Assembly: GCA_037074765.1 (NCBI GenBank)
Contig: JBAMDO010000097.1
Span: forward strand, 1 to 64,000
Length of the DNA stretch: 64,000 bases
Reading direction: 5' to 3'
DNA from: Mansonella perstans
Taxonomy: Eukaryota > Nematoda > Chromadorea > Rhabditida > Onchocercidae
Shown: positions 1 to 11,334 of the stretch, in pieces
Numbering within the stretch: position 1 is the first letter of the stretch
Layout: each line of letters begins with the position of its first letter
Made by a program: the position numbers and the translations under genes
Notes under the pieces: generated by a model
What the model saw: only the letters and a program-made list of their open reading frames with translations
Databases searched by the model: none
What the model was told of the DNA's origin: nothing

Positions 1-1607
1 TTAAAATTATGTGAAATTTGCAAAACAAAGTTGAAATGGTAAAATTTAGGATTAAATAAATATTTAGTCAAAAAGAAAAAGAAAAAGTATATTTGAATTG
101 GATTAATTGAGTGTAAACAAAAAAATAAACTAACTGCTGGGTGATTTTTAAAGTTAGCCCGAAAGTAAGGTAAACACTTACTCATCTCTTATGCCCATTT
201 ATTCATAAATTTAGGATAATCCTGGATAATCGTGAAAAAAAATTAGAAAAAAAAAGAAAAAGGAGGCAAATCTCATCAAACTAAAAGTTATGGATTAGTT
301 CTTGACAATATGCTTGCCAATCTTTTGATGTGACAACATTTACTTAATAAGCAAAATGTCAATCATGAATTACTCAAACTGGGCTTATTGACCTATTATG
401 CATCAATGTATCAATCAACTTTGTAACAATTGAGCGGGAATAAATTAAATTTGACCTTTAAACAAACTATGGCTTTTAAATTTTAAGCAATATTTCATTC
501 GAAAAAAAATTTCATTTTTTTTTTCAAAATTCTTTAATAAAACAAAATTTTTGGTAAATTCCTTTTTTTCTTCCGTTAATCAGAAGGAATATTACATTTA
601 CATATTATGTTAATTAGGAATACTACATATATGTTAGTTAGTAACACTACATATATTCTAATTAGGAATATTGTTAAATTTATTTATTTTTTGCAAGAAA
701 TAAATCAAAGGTTTCATTTTGAATGGCAATATTTTTTTACAAATTGTCATTTTTTTTAAAATTTTTGTTTCTTTAAATTTCGATTTTGATAAATTTTCAT
801 TTTTTTTTTTGGATAGCCGGTATATTTATTAAGTTTAATAATACTTGTCACAATAGAAGAATGATATTCTTCTATTATATTTAATTCAATGATTCAAATA
901 GTTCGTTTCGTTTTTTATTTTTCCATTTTAATTGTTTTAAAACATTTGTCCACAGACAAATCACAATAATGGAGCTTTTTATTCTTTTAATCGATATAAC
1001 TTAATTATTTTTATTTTGTTGACAAAATATTGTGTGTAAAGATTGAAAATTATCGTGATAATTATAAATTTTAACGAGTGAATTTCTTTGCTTTTGCTTT
1101 TTCCTTTTGCTATTTGCAAATTTAAACAATTTAAAAACGAACAATAACAATTCTAATGATTGAAAATTTTCTCTTTCATTTTTTTCTTTTTTTTTATTTT
1201 TAAAATTATCAATACACTATAGATTTAAATGTTGGAAAAAGAAAAAAAGAGAAAAGATATTCTGTTAAAAAATTCTTAAAAACATAATAATTTTTTGTTC
1301 AGGCTTAAAATCTTTTAAAATAGTCAATAAAATAATAAATTTAGTAAGCGAAATGAAAAATAAATCAGATCTATATAATCAGATCTAATGATAATGTTAT
1401 CACAGATCCAAGAAAAAAAAAGAAATTTATAGACATAAAGAGAGAAAATCTAAAGCCTTAAGGCCTTCTTTGAAAGAGCCTGGTAAAAAGTGATGGATTT
1501 AGCAAGCTAAGCAAAACTATATAGGAAGTAACGAGAAGGGAAGAAATGCAAATGTTTATGAGAATATATGAAAAGAGTTGGCTGAATGGATACAGTACGC
1601 GTATATA

Positions 1608-1815
1608 GTTTGGGCAGGGTACAGTGGTAGTATGGTTCGGGTAGGTACAGTGGTATTATAGTTTTGGTAGGGTAGAGTGGTACTATAGTTTGGGTAGGTA
1701 AAGTGGTACTATAGTTTTGGTAGGGTAGAGTGGTACTATAGTTTTGGTAGGGTAGAGTGGTACTATAGTTTTGGTAGGGTAGAGTGGTACTATAGTTTGG
1801 GTAGGATAGGATGAT
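1608..1815. repeat. 27-bp minisatellite, about 7 copies
   Basis: Direct repeats with the core GTGGTACTATAGTTTTGGTA plus a GGGTAGA-type linker, about 26-27 bp per unit. The middle copies are nearly identical and the outer ones more diverged. Because 27 is a multiple of three, the minus strand reads as an open frame with a nine-residue repeat (PYQNYSTTL); I regard this as a by-product of the period rather than a protein. Confidence 0.85.
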
Positions 1816-1929
1816 ACAGGAAGATGTGACAAAATGTTCCATTCATAAGTACCAGCCTTAACAATATCCGACAATGCTTGAAATGCAGAATGCTGACGTA
1901 TTGTGCTGTCTGGATGTTTAGTTGATTAT

Positions 1930-2275
1930 ACACATCAACAACCGATTCTTCTTAAGCTTTTCACTTTTTCTCTCCACCTTTCTTTTCATCTCTCTTTATT
2001 TTCTCTTTCTCTCTTGCTTACTTCTTGCACTACTCTTTCTTTCTTGCTTACTTCTTTACTTCTTTTTCCTAAACTTTTAGTAGTACATCAATTGATCCTT
2101 CTTAATCTCTTCACTTTTTCTCTTTACCTTTTTTTCTTTTCATAGATCTTTATTTTTTCGTACCCTTATTTTCTCTCTTGTTTGCTTCTTATGCAAATCC
2201 TCTAAATCTTTCTCCATCTCCTTCCATTCTCTCTCTTTATTACTCGAATATGAATGTACATTTAACTATTTCTCT
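1930..2275. repeat. Pyrimidine-rich tract with an internal duplication
   Basis: The plus strand is almost pure C/T. A block beginning CATCAAC near 1935 recurs diverged near 2088 (CATCAATTGATCCTTCTTAA), each followed by a CACTTTTTCTCT run, giving a duplication period of about 155 bp. CTTTCTTTCTTGCTTACTTC also recurs. Confidence 0.6.
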
Positions 2276-2747
2276 CTTTCTCTTTCTTGTTTAATTGCAT
2301 GAAATGCAACAAACTGACAAATATTTTTGTTGCATAATTATAATTTAGAATGTTTAAATTACACTTTCCTTTACTGTAATTAATAAATAATTAATTATTA
2401 ATTGAATGAAAATAATTTTAATTAAATTTAAGAAAAAATGAATTTTTTCAAAAAGAAAAAGAAATAAAATTGTAAAAGAAAAATGAATTTTGATGAATTT
2501 TATTTTTTAAATAAAATTCGGCACATTTAAAAATTTATATCTAATAATTAGTTACAAAAAGAAATAATTGTAGTTAGTATTAATTAATTATAATTATAAT
2601 TATCAATTATTTAATTATCACATAAGAAATATTTTTGCAAAGATTATTATTGCAATGGTTAACAGTTGAATTAAATGATAATTTAAAATGAAAGTATTCA
2701 ATTCTTTTTAAAAATTCTTTCTGATAATTTTTTCAATTTTATTCTTT

Positions 2748-3055
2748 TTGATTGATCTAGTAGATCTTTCTAAATCATCGCATTAATTGATCTATCTTAG
2801 AGATCTTTTTTAAATAATCATATCAGTTAATCTATCTCAAGGATCCTTCTAAATCGTTATATCAATTGATCTATCTTGAACACCTTTCTAAATCACCAAG
2901 TCAGTTGATCTATCTCATAGGTCTTTCTAAATCATCATATTAGTTGATCTGCCTTAGAGATTTTTCTAAATTATCATATCAATTGATCTATCTTAAGGAT
3001 CTTTTTAAATCATCTTATCAATCGATTTGTTTTAGAGGTCTATCTAATTATCATA
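2748..3055. repeat. Degenerate tandem array, about 42-bp unit, 7-8 copies
   Basis: Each unit carries TTGATCTATCTTAGAGATCT followed by TTCTAAATCATCATATCA with substitutions. Copies are clearly related but none identical, indicating an old array. No open frame spans it. Confidence 0.8.
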
Positions 3056-6000
3056 ACGTAGTTGAAAAATTTTAGCAACTATGGTCAGGATAATTGCATT
3101 ACTGTTTGGATATATTTTGGAGTGATTTATCTCGGAATATTTGGAGCGACATTATCACAGCTGTACAACTAATTGCTTATGCAAATTGAAAAATGTAACT
3201 AATTTGAGCAATTTTGAAAATGACATTATTGGGAAAATTTTTCTTCCAACTTTTCATTTAAAGTGTGGCTAAAAGAAATATAAAATGTTAATGAGAAATT
3301 TTTTAATTAATTATGCTTTTGATTAACTAGTCTGTTATAAAATCGTATTATAAATTCAACTTTTTCTCATAATTACAATGAGATAATTAGAAAATTAATT
3401 ATTTCATTCAAGCATAATTTGTTTGTTTGTTTATTTTTTCAAGTTATATTTTCACTGTTAGATTTAAATTTCGATTTAAGCTGAAATAATTTATTTTCAC
3501 TTACATTACAATATTCCCTGATATTTCTTGAATAAAGTTTAAGTAATATAACCACTTAATCATCTTATTTGAAGACAACTTTGCGGTAAATCTTGAGTGA
3601 AACGCCATTGTATTAAATATTAAATGAGCAACGAGCTTTTGACCTGCTTAATCAAGTAATGTAGTTCAGGAAATCTCACTTTGATCTGCTCAGACAGTAC
3701 GAATACTTTTATTATCATGATTTAAAACTCAGAGCATAATGAAATTTCAACAATCATCGCAGACCAAGCAGTTATTGAACCAAACACTACTGGCGTGGAA
3801 CACCGTGCAATACACACTAAGTCATGGAGCCTCGATCCCCATCAAATATTTTATAAGTAAATGAATTAAGTTCTCCAGTCCATCATATATATTTTTTGAA
3901 ATTAAAGTTTCATAATAATACTTTTCCCATTCATCTTTTACACTTTTTTAAATTTATTTTAGTAATTAGAAATTAATTAAAAAATAGAAAAATGGAAATT
4001 TGATTACGATCTTCTATTCATAGAATTATTATACATAGAACAGTAAAGAAATGATAAAATAAAGTGTTCATTGCATAAATTATTATATAAATTATTAGAT
4101 GAAAAATTTTAATACAAATTAAATGGGATACAAAATTATATTAATTAGTAGGTATAAACTGTATTAATTAGTAAACCTGCAATTCTTGACACAAATATTT
4201 AATAAACCATATTTAATATCAATATATCAATACTTCATTTTTAATTAAAATTTTTTTGTTGAAAATAATTTGTGAACAAAATTAGCAATTCCCCATTCAT
4301 TAGTACATTGAGAAGTATAAAAAGATGTAAGTTACCAAATAAAGAAGTTTTCATGTTATTTAGCAAAATTAAATTCCAATTCAAAAAAACAATTGCTTAA
4401 TTTGGACAACGTTCACATTTTGGCGCACAACTTCTTATAAGGTCCATCTTCTGAAGGTTAGTTAAATATATGCTTAATATTATCATTTAGACTTCCTTAA
4501 GGAAGTTATTATTGTTTATTATTATTATTATTACTATTATTGTTATTATTATTGTTATTACTATTATTATTGTCATTAATGTCATTATCAAAATCATTAT
4601 TATGTTATTTATATCATTACTGTTTTGTTATTGGTGTTATTTATCCATAATAACCTATTTCTTCTAATAAAACTGAATCAAGGCAAATGGTAAATAAATT
4701 TTTAAACTATTGCATGAATTGGATAATATATATGTGTATATAGTTTTCCGTTTACTCCTTTAATTTCTTAATTATTTATTTTGAAAAAATTCTGATCAAA
4801 ATGAAAAATTTTCGAAGACAACAGCAGAAAAGATTGATCACTGAGGAAAGCAGTGGAAATATTTGATTCTACAAAAGTATTCAAGATCATATTGGTATAA
4901 ACGTTTTTGGTACCATTACGCAGCAGGTATCCATAACTGTCAAAGGATCGGATTACTTTTTGCTTTGTTTAAATGACGCTTAGGATTTACTTATTTAACC
5001 TACGTCTTTTAATGATGCAATCTTATTAATGTATCCTCGAATAAATTGATTCATAAAGGGTCAAACATTATTTCATTTGACGATAATTACTTTCAGTTAT
5101 TGAAGAATGATATAGCTACTTTGCAATTTCGACAAAATTTTATTTACCTAAAATTTCCACCTTTCAGTAATAAAGTTAAGTTAAAAATAATTGTTCGTTA
5201 CTTGTTGCACTTCATTCATTTCTCTCTTCTCTCTCGCTTCATATACATATTTATGGATCTTGGTGTATTGTTTTATTATTTAATTATTGATTCTAGTTAA
5301 TGATTTTTTTGTTTTCCGATTCCATTTTATACCTTAATAATTTAATAACTTTACTAGACTTTAGTATTTCAATATTTTACTGAAATGGACTTTTAAATAT
5401 GATTGTAAATAGATAATAGATAATTTTTTTTAAAACAATTTTGAAGAATAAAATATTGAAATTAGTAAAGTGCAAATGTGATACAAGCAACCATATGAAG
5501 TGAGATCGAGTAATGAAATATCAAGAAGAATTGAAAAGCATTAAAAATTATTAATTGCAGCAATATTAATGAAACGAAAATTTTTTGTTTTTCAAAACTT
5601 AAAGTTTTTGGAAATAGTTACTAAAGTGGTTAAAATTTTTAAGCTGAAGAACTAAATGCTAGCAATAACAGTTCTTTTGCAAAACTCAAAATTTAAAAAA
5701 TTTCAAAAATGGCTGAAAATTTTGTCAGCATTACATTTATTCACATTCATATCTTCTCTGAAAAAAGTCACAATAAAAAAATTTTATTCAAATTGAAAAA
5801 AATAAAACCAGGTGTATGGCAAGTATTTGTTGGACATTTAAAATTTTGTTCATCTTTCTGAACTATTTATCCTTCCTCATCTGCATTATTGTATCCATTT
5901 ATTATTTAAACATTATCTTTTTAGGATTTTCAATCTATTCATATTTTATGCCTTTAAACAAAAAGAGTAGGTTTTTTTCCCGTGCTCAGTCCTATCATTT

Positions 6001-6434
6001 TTGTCACCACAATATTTTCTGTTAAGGATTGGCTCAATGATTGTATCAATCAATGCACAAGAATTGAACCACAGTGTTATTTGTGCAGTAACTCCATCAA
6101 CTTGCTACTGCGCTATAGATCCGAAAACATTTGAATAGCTTAATTCGTCATTTTATCAAATTTAAATTGTGAATTTTTTTCAAACACTATATTCACATAT
6201 AAAAATGTCTCATATGCTTGGGCAAATTTTAATAGAGTTTCGATAAGTTCTGATAAATGTGCGTTCATGTTTCACTTCATTCCATCCATCCATCAAACAT
6301 TCAACCATCGTTTTTTCCTCATTTAATTTAAATATTCTGAAAACAATTCTTCAACATTGTGTGTGAAATAAAAGCATGATATAATAACAGAAATGAATAA
6401 TTATAATATATCCTACAGGTCGCTGTCACCTAAC

Positions 6435-6447
6435 TGACCTTTGAACC
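6435..6447 (-). promoter_or_regulatory. DR1-type nuclear receptor site
   Basis: The minus strand reads GGTTCA-A-AGGTCA: two hexamer half-sites in direct repeat with a one-base spacer. This is the DR1 arrangement used by HNF4/RXR-type receptors. It lies about 410 bp upstream of the ARPC4 start codon. This is a motif match only. Confidence 0.35.
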
Positions 6448-6548
6448 GTCGCCATCAAATTCCTTACATTAAGTTGCAACAGATGTAATGAATTTCAAAG
6501 TTGTTATTCATTTGCTGTAGTTGTGATTGCATACATATTCTTGGTGTT

Positions 6549-6616
6549 CACGTGTGGAAGTAGTTTTGGATTATGCGTGTATGTTTACGTGAGTACACGC
6601 CATATTTGCGCACGTG
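6549..6616. promoter_or_regulatory. Two CACGTG E-boxes upstream of ARPC4
   Basis: Perfect CACGTG palindromes occur at 6549-6554 and 6611-6616, 62 bp apart; the second is within GCACGTGC. They lie 240-310 bp upstream of the ARPC4 start codon in a patch less AT-rich than its surroundings. This is the classical bHLH(-Zip) site; any role for ARPC4 is inferred. Confidence 0.35.
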
Positions 6617-6856
6617 CATTTTCTTACATATGTAATCAATGGATCTTTAAGTTGATTTTTAATTTCATTTGTTGATAGTAATTATCGATAATTAGCATAT
6701 GCTCATATGAATTAGGTTTTGTTTTAATTTTTTTCATTGACGATTGTTTTGTTCAATTATTACTAATTTAATAACTTTGCTTCAGAACTATTTCAGAGCG
6801 TAGACATTTGCAGTTTACACAATTAATTTTGGTGGAAAATTATTTGCTCATAAGAA

Positions 6857-9122
6857 ATGGTATGTTTGATTTCCTTATTTGCTTAATTACTGCTAATTTG
6901 TTTACTTCTATTGCTATATTTATATCTAACTATTATAGGCTATTAAAAATTAAACTTTAGCAGCGTGACTTAACGTAAAAATTTAAAGTGATGTCAGAAA
7001 TAAGCTTTTGCTATAGATTCACTATCGATTCAATTTATATAGCTAATTGTTAATAGTATTGATAACTCTTATTAGTTAAATTTTTGCTTAGTTTTACCTC
7101 ACATTAATCTATACTAAAAGGAATTTTTGTGTTCTTTTACATTAATCACCTGTATTTAATATTTTCTACAATCCTTTCTGCTGATTTATCATGGCTTTTA
7201 TTTGATCTTAGCTACAATTTCAATGCATATATGCATTCTATCTTTATACTAATCATCACATTTATCAGTCATTAAAGAGCATTTTAACTTTTAAGTCTTA
7301 TAGTCTAACTATGATGTGATTATTTTTTTTCTCTTTCAAACTCAAAGGAATAAGTAGCAGCTACTTCAGAAGTGGCATAGCAATGACAAAGAATATTTTT
7401 TTAAAGATAATGATTCACAGAAGTCTAAATTATTTTATTTGCGCTTATGCTATAGTCGGAATCAATAATAAGTTGTTTTTAGAGTGCTACGCTGCATCCA
7501 TATTTGGAAGCTGTACGGAAAACATTAGAGGCTGCGATGTGCCTGAAACAGTTTAGCTCGCAGGTTGTCGAAAGGCATAACAAACCGGAAGTAAGTGGTC
7601 AGCATGTTTTACGTAAATAATCTGTAGTTTAATGTAGTTTTCTATTGTAATATTAGCACAGACTCATATATTTACTGCTTTTGTAATCGAACTAGGAAAT
7701 ATTCGTAAAATAAAAAGTCTAGAAGCTTTCAGAAAGAAAAGGTCGCAATTTGCACTACATCGAATAAGACGAAATTGCATTCAATGCACGGTATAAGATA
7801 GATAAATGAAGACAATTTAAAACTTCTTAAAAATATGTAAAAACAGATGCTTCGACATTTCACTATTTCCATATGTAAAATTTGAGCATTCATTAATTAG
7901 TAGCCATGTAACGGGAAACAACTACGTGTGGGCACGGTCATCTGCATTGTTTCAGTTATGATATCACTTTTTAATGGACAGTCATTTCTTTGTATTTGGT
8001 GCAGAGTGTATTTAAAGTAATAGCTTATTTCAGGTAGAAGTTGGCACATCATCCGAACTTTTATTAACTCCAGTGATTGTGTCACGTAACAAACAGGAGC
8101 GTGTCCTAATCGAGCCATCGATTAATTCAGTGCGAGTCAGTATTGCCCTGAAACAAGCTGATGATATTGAAAAAATTTTGACTCACAAGTTTACACGTTT
8201 CATGTGTCAGAGGGCTGATAATTTTATTATACTACGAAGGTTTGCTTCTGTTAAATAATTGTCCAATAGTGTTGTAGTTATGTTTTTTTTGTTAAATTGT
8301 AAAAAGATTGTGCACGGATGAAGAAACTATGATTCTGATTTATTTTTTATTATTCATACTAGAATTAATTTTATAGGAAGCCGATACCAGGTTATGATAT
8401 ATCGTTCTTGATAACTGCAACGCATACGGAAATGATGTATAAACACAAATTGGTTGACTTCTTGATTCATTTTATGCAAGAAATTGATAAGGTATGTGTT
8501 TACATACACATTAAACATGTTTTTGTGTTTTGATGCAACGCGAAATTGTGGAATACCTTACGGAAGTTTCGAAAAGTCGTCTTCAACTTGGTATCCAAAT
8601 CATTTATCTACTTTTTATATTGCCTTCTCAGTGTTTCCTTGCTATGTTTGAGGAATTTGATTCATTATTTATAACAGTTTTCTTAAGAGCTTTTTAATAT
8701 ATTCTATCTTCAATCATTGACAAAATAATGTATGTTTGAATCCGAGTAATTTTAAACATTTTAAACATTTCAACATTTCATTTATAAATTATCTACATTT
8801 CAACTGCTCAAATGTAGAGCAATGAGAAAGAGAGAGAGAGAAAGAGGTCTCCTTATATCCATGTAAATGTTCTATAAATCATTAGATTTGAAAGCTTTTA
8901 GTATTTAATAATATCGGCTCATTATAGTCATTTCCTTATTTAAATTATTGTAATCAGTATTTGGAAAATTTAAGAAATGGATTTTGTTTTCCAAAATTAA
9001 TTATCCAAGTTTAATTGTTGCATGTAAAAAAGTGGTTTTTGCAGGAAATCAGTGATATGAAATTGGCATTAAATGCTCGTGCCCGAGTATCTGCCGAAGA
9101 ATTCTTGAAGCGTTTTAACTGA
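6857..9122 (+). CDS. arx-6: ARPC4, Arp2/3 complex 20-kDa subunit
   Basis: Core subunit of the Arp2/3 complex, which nucleates branched actin filaments; ARPC4 pairs with ARPC2 to form the structural spine. Five exons: 6857-6859, 7483-7590, 8034-8239, 8377-8491 and 9045-9122 (TGA), joining in frame to 169 residues (about 168 is usual). Diagnostic stretches are [15 protein letters not shown] (about 25-39), [38 protein letters not shown] and the C-terminal [20 protein letters not shown]. Introns have GT..AG ends. The first coding exon is only the ATG, followed directly by GTATGT; that start is forced because exon 2 opens in frame with the conserved [13 protein letters not shown] 5' UTR acceptor (ATTTCAG, ending near 6797) fits spliced-leader addition, which I infer. 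EMC7 follows 870 bp downstream on the same strand. Confidence 0.95.
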
Positions 9123-9991
9123 TTCACTCGCTAATAATTTTTGAATGCGTGCTTTAAAGTTCATTTTTTAATTTTTGAGATGCAATATAGTACTGTAATT
9201 TTACTTTCAAATTTGCAATTCACTATTTTTTTTTCAATCTGCCAACGTTGCTGCATATTTAATTATATTACGGCAATATTCGGCAGCTTGTCTTTGCGCC
9301 ATTGTGATTTATACTTGTGATGTGCTTCCATGTTTCGAAATGTTGCCGTGTTTATCACGTAATCGTCACTTACGTTAATAGTTGAGCTGTGCAGTGTAAC
9401 TTTCAGATATGGCTTCAGATATAGAAAACTTTATTCTCGATTTTTTAGATATTTTTTTCTATTAAATATAGACATAAATCTCTGTAGTATTTTACACTCT
9501 TGAGTTTCGATCATTTACCGAATTTGTGCCATTAATTTAATGATATTGCAATAATTCACATAGCATATTTCCATTGTGACACATAAGAGTACGTGTGTAT
9601 TAAATTTTGATACACAGTGGTTACAAGATAAATTGGTATTTATCAATGATGATACTTTTATCTGTCAGTTATCTGTGAATTCTTAATTTTCAATTTTAAT
9701 TGTTATTTGTTGTTTTCATTTGCGACTTCTGTTGTTATTACTGGTTTACTGTAAGCTATTTTCTTAGTGTTAGACTATCTCTGTCATGTAATAATTTTTA
9801 AAGTTTATTTCTGGTTCTTTTTAGGAGTGCGCAATAAAAATATTATCAGATGGATATTTTTATTGTCATTTTATAGCTTTGCCTCATATAGCTATCATAT
9901 TTCTTGATAATATTAAAGATTTTTAAACTTTCCACTATTTAAATTTACTTATCGGAAGGTTTTATAGTTTAAATTTTCTTATCCTAAGGTA
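9123..9991. other. ARPC4-EMC7 intergenic region
   Basis: Holds the ARPC4 3' UTR and the EMC7 5' flank. No open frame or RNA gene was found. It is less AT-rich in 9240-9420. The 870-bp gap is too long for a tightly packed nematode operon, though it does not exclude one. Confidence 0.5.
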
Positions 9992-11334
9992 ATGGCAAGG
10001 TTTTTATTGCTATCATTATTGCTGTTAACGGCGCAAGAATTAGTGACAGCTTTGGAGGCAGCTATTGAGGATGTTGCGGTGACGTACAAAATCGAAGGGC
10101 AAATTGCTTTCCCGGAATCATTCATTGCTCAAAATGATAATTTAAGTCCAAGTCGTGTGTTGGTGAATTATGACTTTAAACATGTTGCATTTGTAAGGTT
10201 TGTGATTGATTATTTATCATTAAATAGTTTGTTTTAATTTCACACCATAGTTTCAAGTAGATTCTGCGTAATATCTGGGCAATATTGTTCAAATCATTTA
10301 ATAGTTTCGATTGATAGAGCAAACCTTCATAGTAATGTCAAGAATGATCTATTCCTAAATATTGAATAAAATTACAAATATGTAACGAATGTTTGATTTA
10401 TAAATACGGATTTCTTTCAGACAAAATGGCTCATTTGTCGTGTCAGGTGTTCCACCAGGTTCTTATATTATTGAAGTTTCAAATATCGATTATGCTTTTG
10501 AACCGGTACGTGTTGATATTACCTCTAAAGGTAAGATAAGAGCGCGGCGACTTAATTTATTGCAGGTTAGTTTTTACAGGTTTTTTTTTCTCATTATTTT
10601 ATGCTAATATTTACAAAATTTGTAGGAAATTTTAACTGTTTATGAACGTTCCATTTTACTGCACGCTGAAGGTAAGTATTTAAGCTATTTTAGCCATCAG
10701 TAGTATCTTCACTTCCGTATCCGTTACGTTTGAGTGCAGTCCATCGAATTAATTATTTTCGACCTCGGGATGAATGGCACTTAACAGATATGCTTGCTAA
10801 TCCAATGGTTTTAATGATGGTTGTACCTCTTGTGCTACTGGTTGTATTGCCGAAGCTTGTTAATGCAAATGATCCTGAAGTTAAAAAAGTAAATCATTTC
10901 TTTAATTTGTCAGCTTTTTTTTTTCTAGCCTGATGAATTCACTATTAGGCTATTTTTTGATGAAAAGTAACTAGCCATATCGTGCAGGGAACTATTTGCG
11001 TTTTTCTACTGTAATAAAATTTACGGCGTTGCGAATCTATGATTTACAAGAATTTGTTCATAAAAGAAGTTCGGAAAAATCTTGAAGTTTAGTGAAGCTT
11101 AATTACTTCATTAGTTTAGCTTAAATTTCATTGGTTTAACATCAATGTGATGTTAAATCTGCCTGACTGAATTTTTTTAATGGTAATGGTAAAGAACAGT
11201 AATGATTTTAGGAGATGGCTAAAACTATGCCACAAATGGATGTCCCCGATGTTTCGGAAATGTTGGCTTCATGGCTTGGTGGAAATCCAAAAAAGGCAAG
11301 AAAAGGAGTAACAGGAAATAAAAAACGGCAATGA
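9992..11334 (+). CDS. EMC7: ER membrane protein complex subunit 7 (EMC7)
   Basis: Lumenal/membrane subunit of the EMC, the ER insertase for tail-anchored and multipass proteins. Five exons: 9992-10197, 10421-10565, 10626-10671, 10740-10888 and 11212-11334 (TGA); 222 residues, close to family length. Residues 1-20 are a hydrophobic signal peptide (MARFLLLSLLLLTAQ). A lumenal beta-sandwich follows (DUF2012 type), with GSFVVSGVPPGSYIIEV and the family-typical VRVDITSKGKIRAR. One membrane helix spans about 154-172 (PMVLMMVVPLVLLVV), and LPKLVNANDPEVKKEM and PDVSEM match the cytosolic part. The C terminus is basic (GNPKKARKG..KKRQ). A potential donor inside exon 2 (AAAGGTAAG) must be skipped, because TSKGK is conserved. 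Confidence 0.94.

Larger units (their letters stand above)
1..6856. other. Gene-poor flank upstream of ARPC4
   Basis: I find no exon chain or RNA gene here. The sequence is mostly AT-rich filler with homopolymer runs. It holds a 27-bp minisatellite (about 1608-1815), a pyrimidine-rich duplicated tract (about 1930-2275), a degenerate array of about 42 bp units (about 2748-3055), an ATT-type microsatellite (about 4500-4575) and a less AT-rich patch (about 3590-3850). The last 450 bases carry promoter-like motifs described separately. The short open frames, including a hydrophobic one at 5816-6025, lack splice partners, recognisable motifs and coding-like composition. Confidence 0.6.

Noticed and set aside
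3790..3840. tRNA-like B box (GGATCGAGGC on the minus strand)
   Set aside because: No matching A box, acceptor stem or cloverleaf could be drawn around it.
5816..6025. 69-codon hydrophobic open frame
   Set aside because: T-rich sequence often gives hydrophobic frames; no acceptor, donor or family motif supports it.
6857..11334. ARPC4-EMC7 operon
   Set aside because: Same strand, but the 870-bp gap is longer than typical nematode operon spacing and no downstream spliced-leader signal can be shown.
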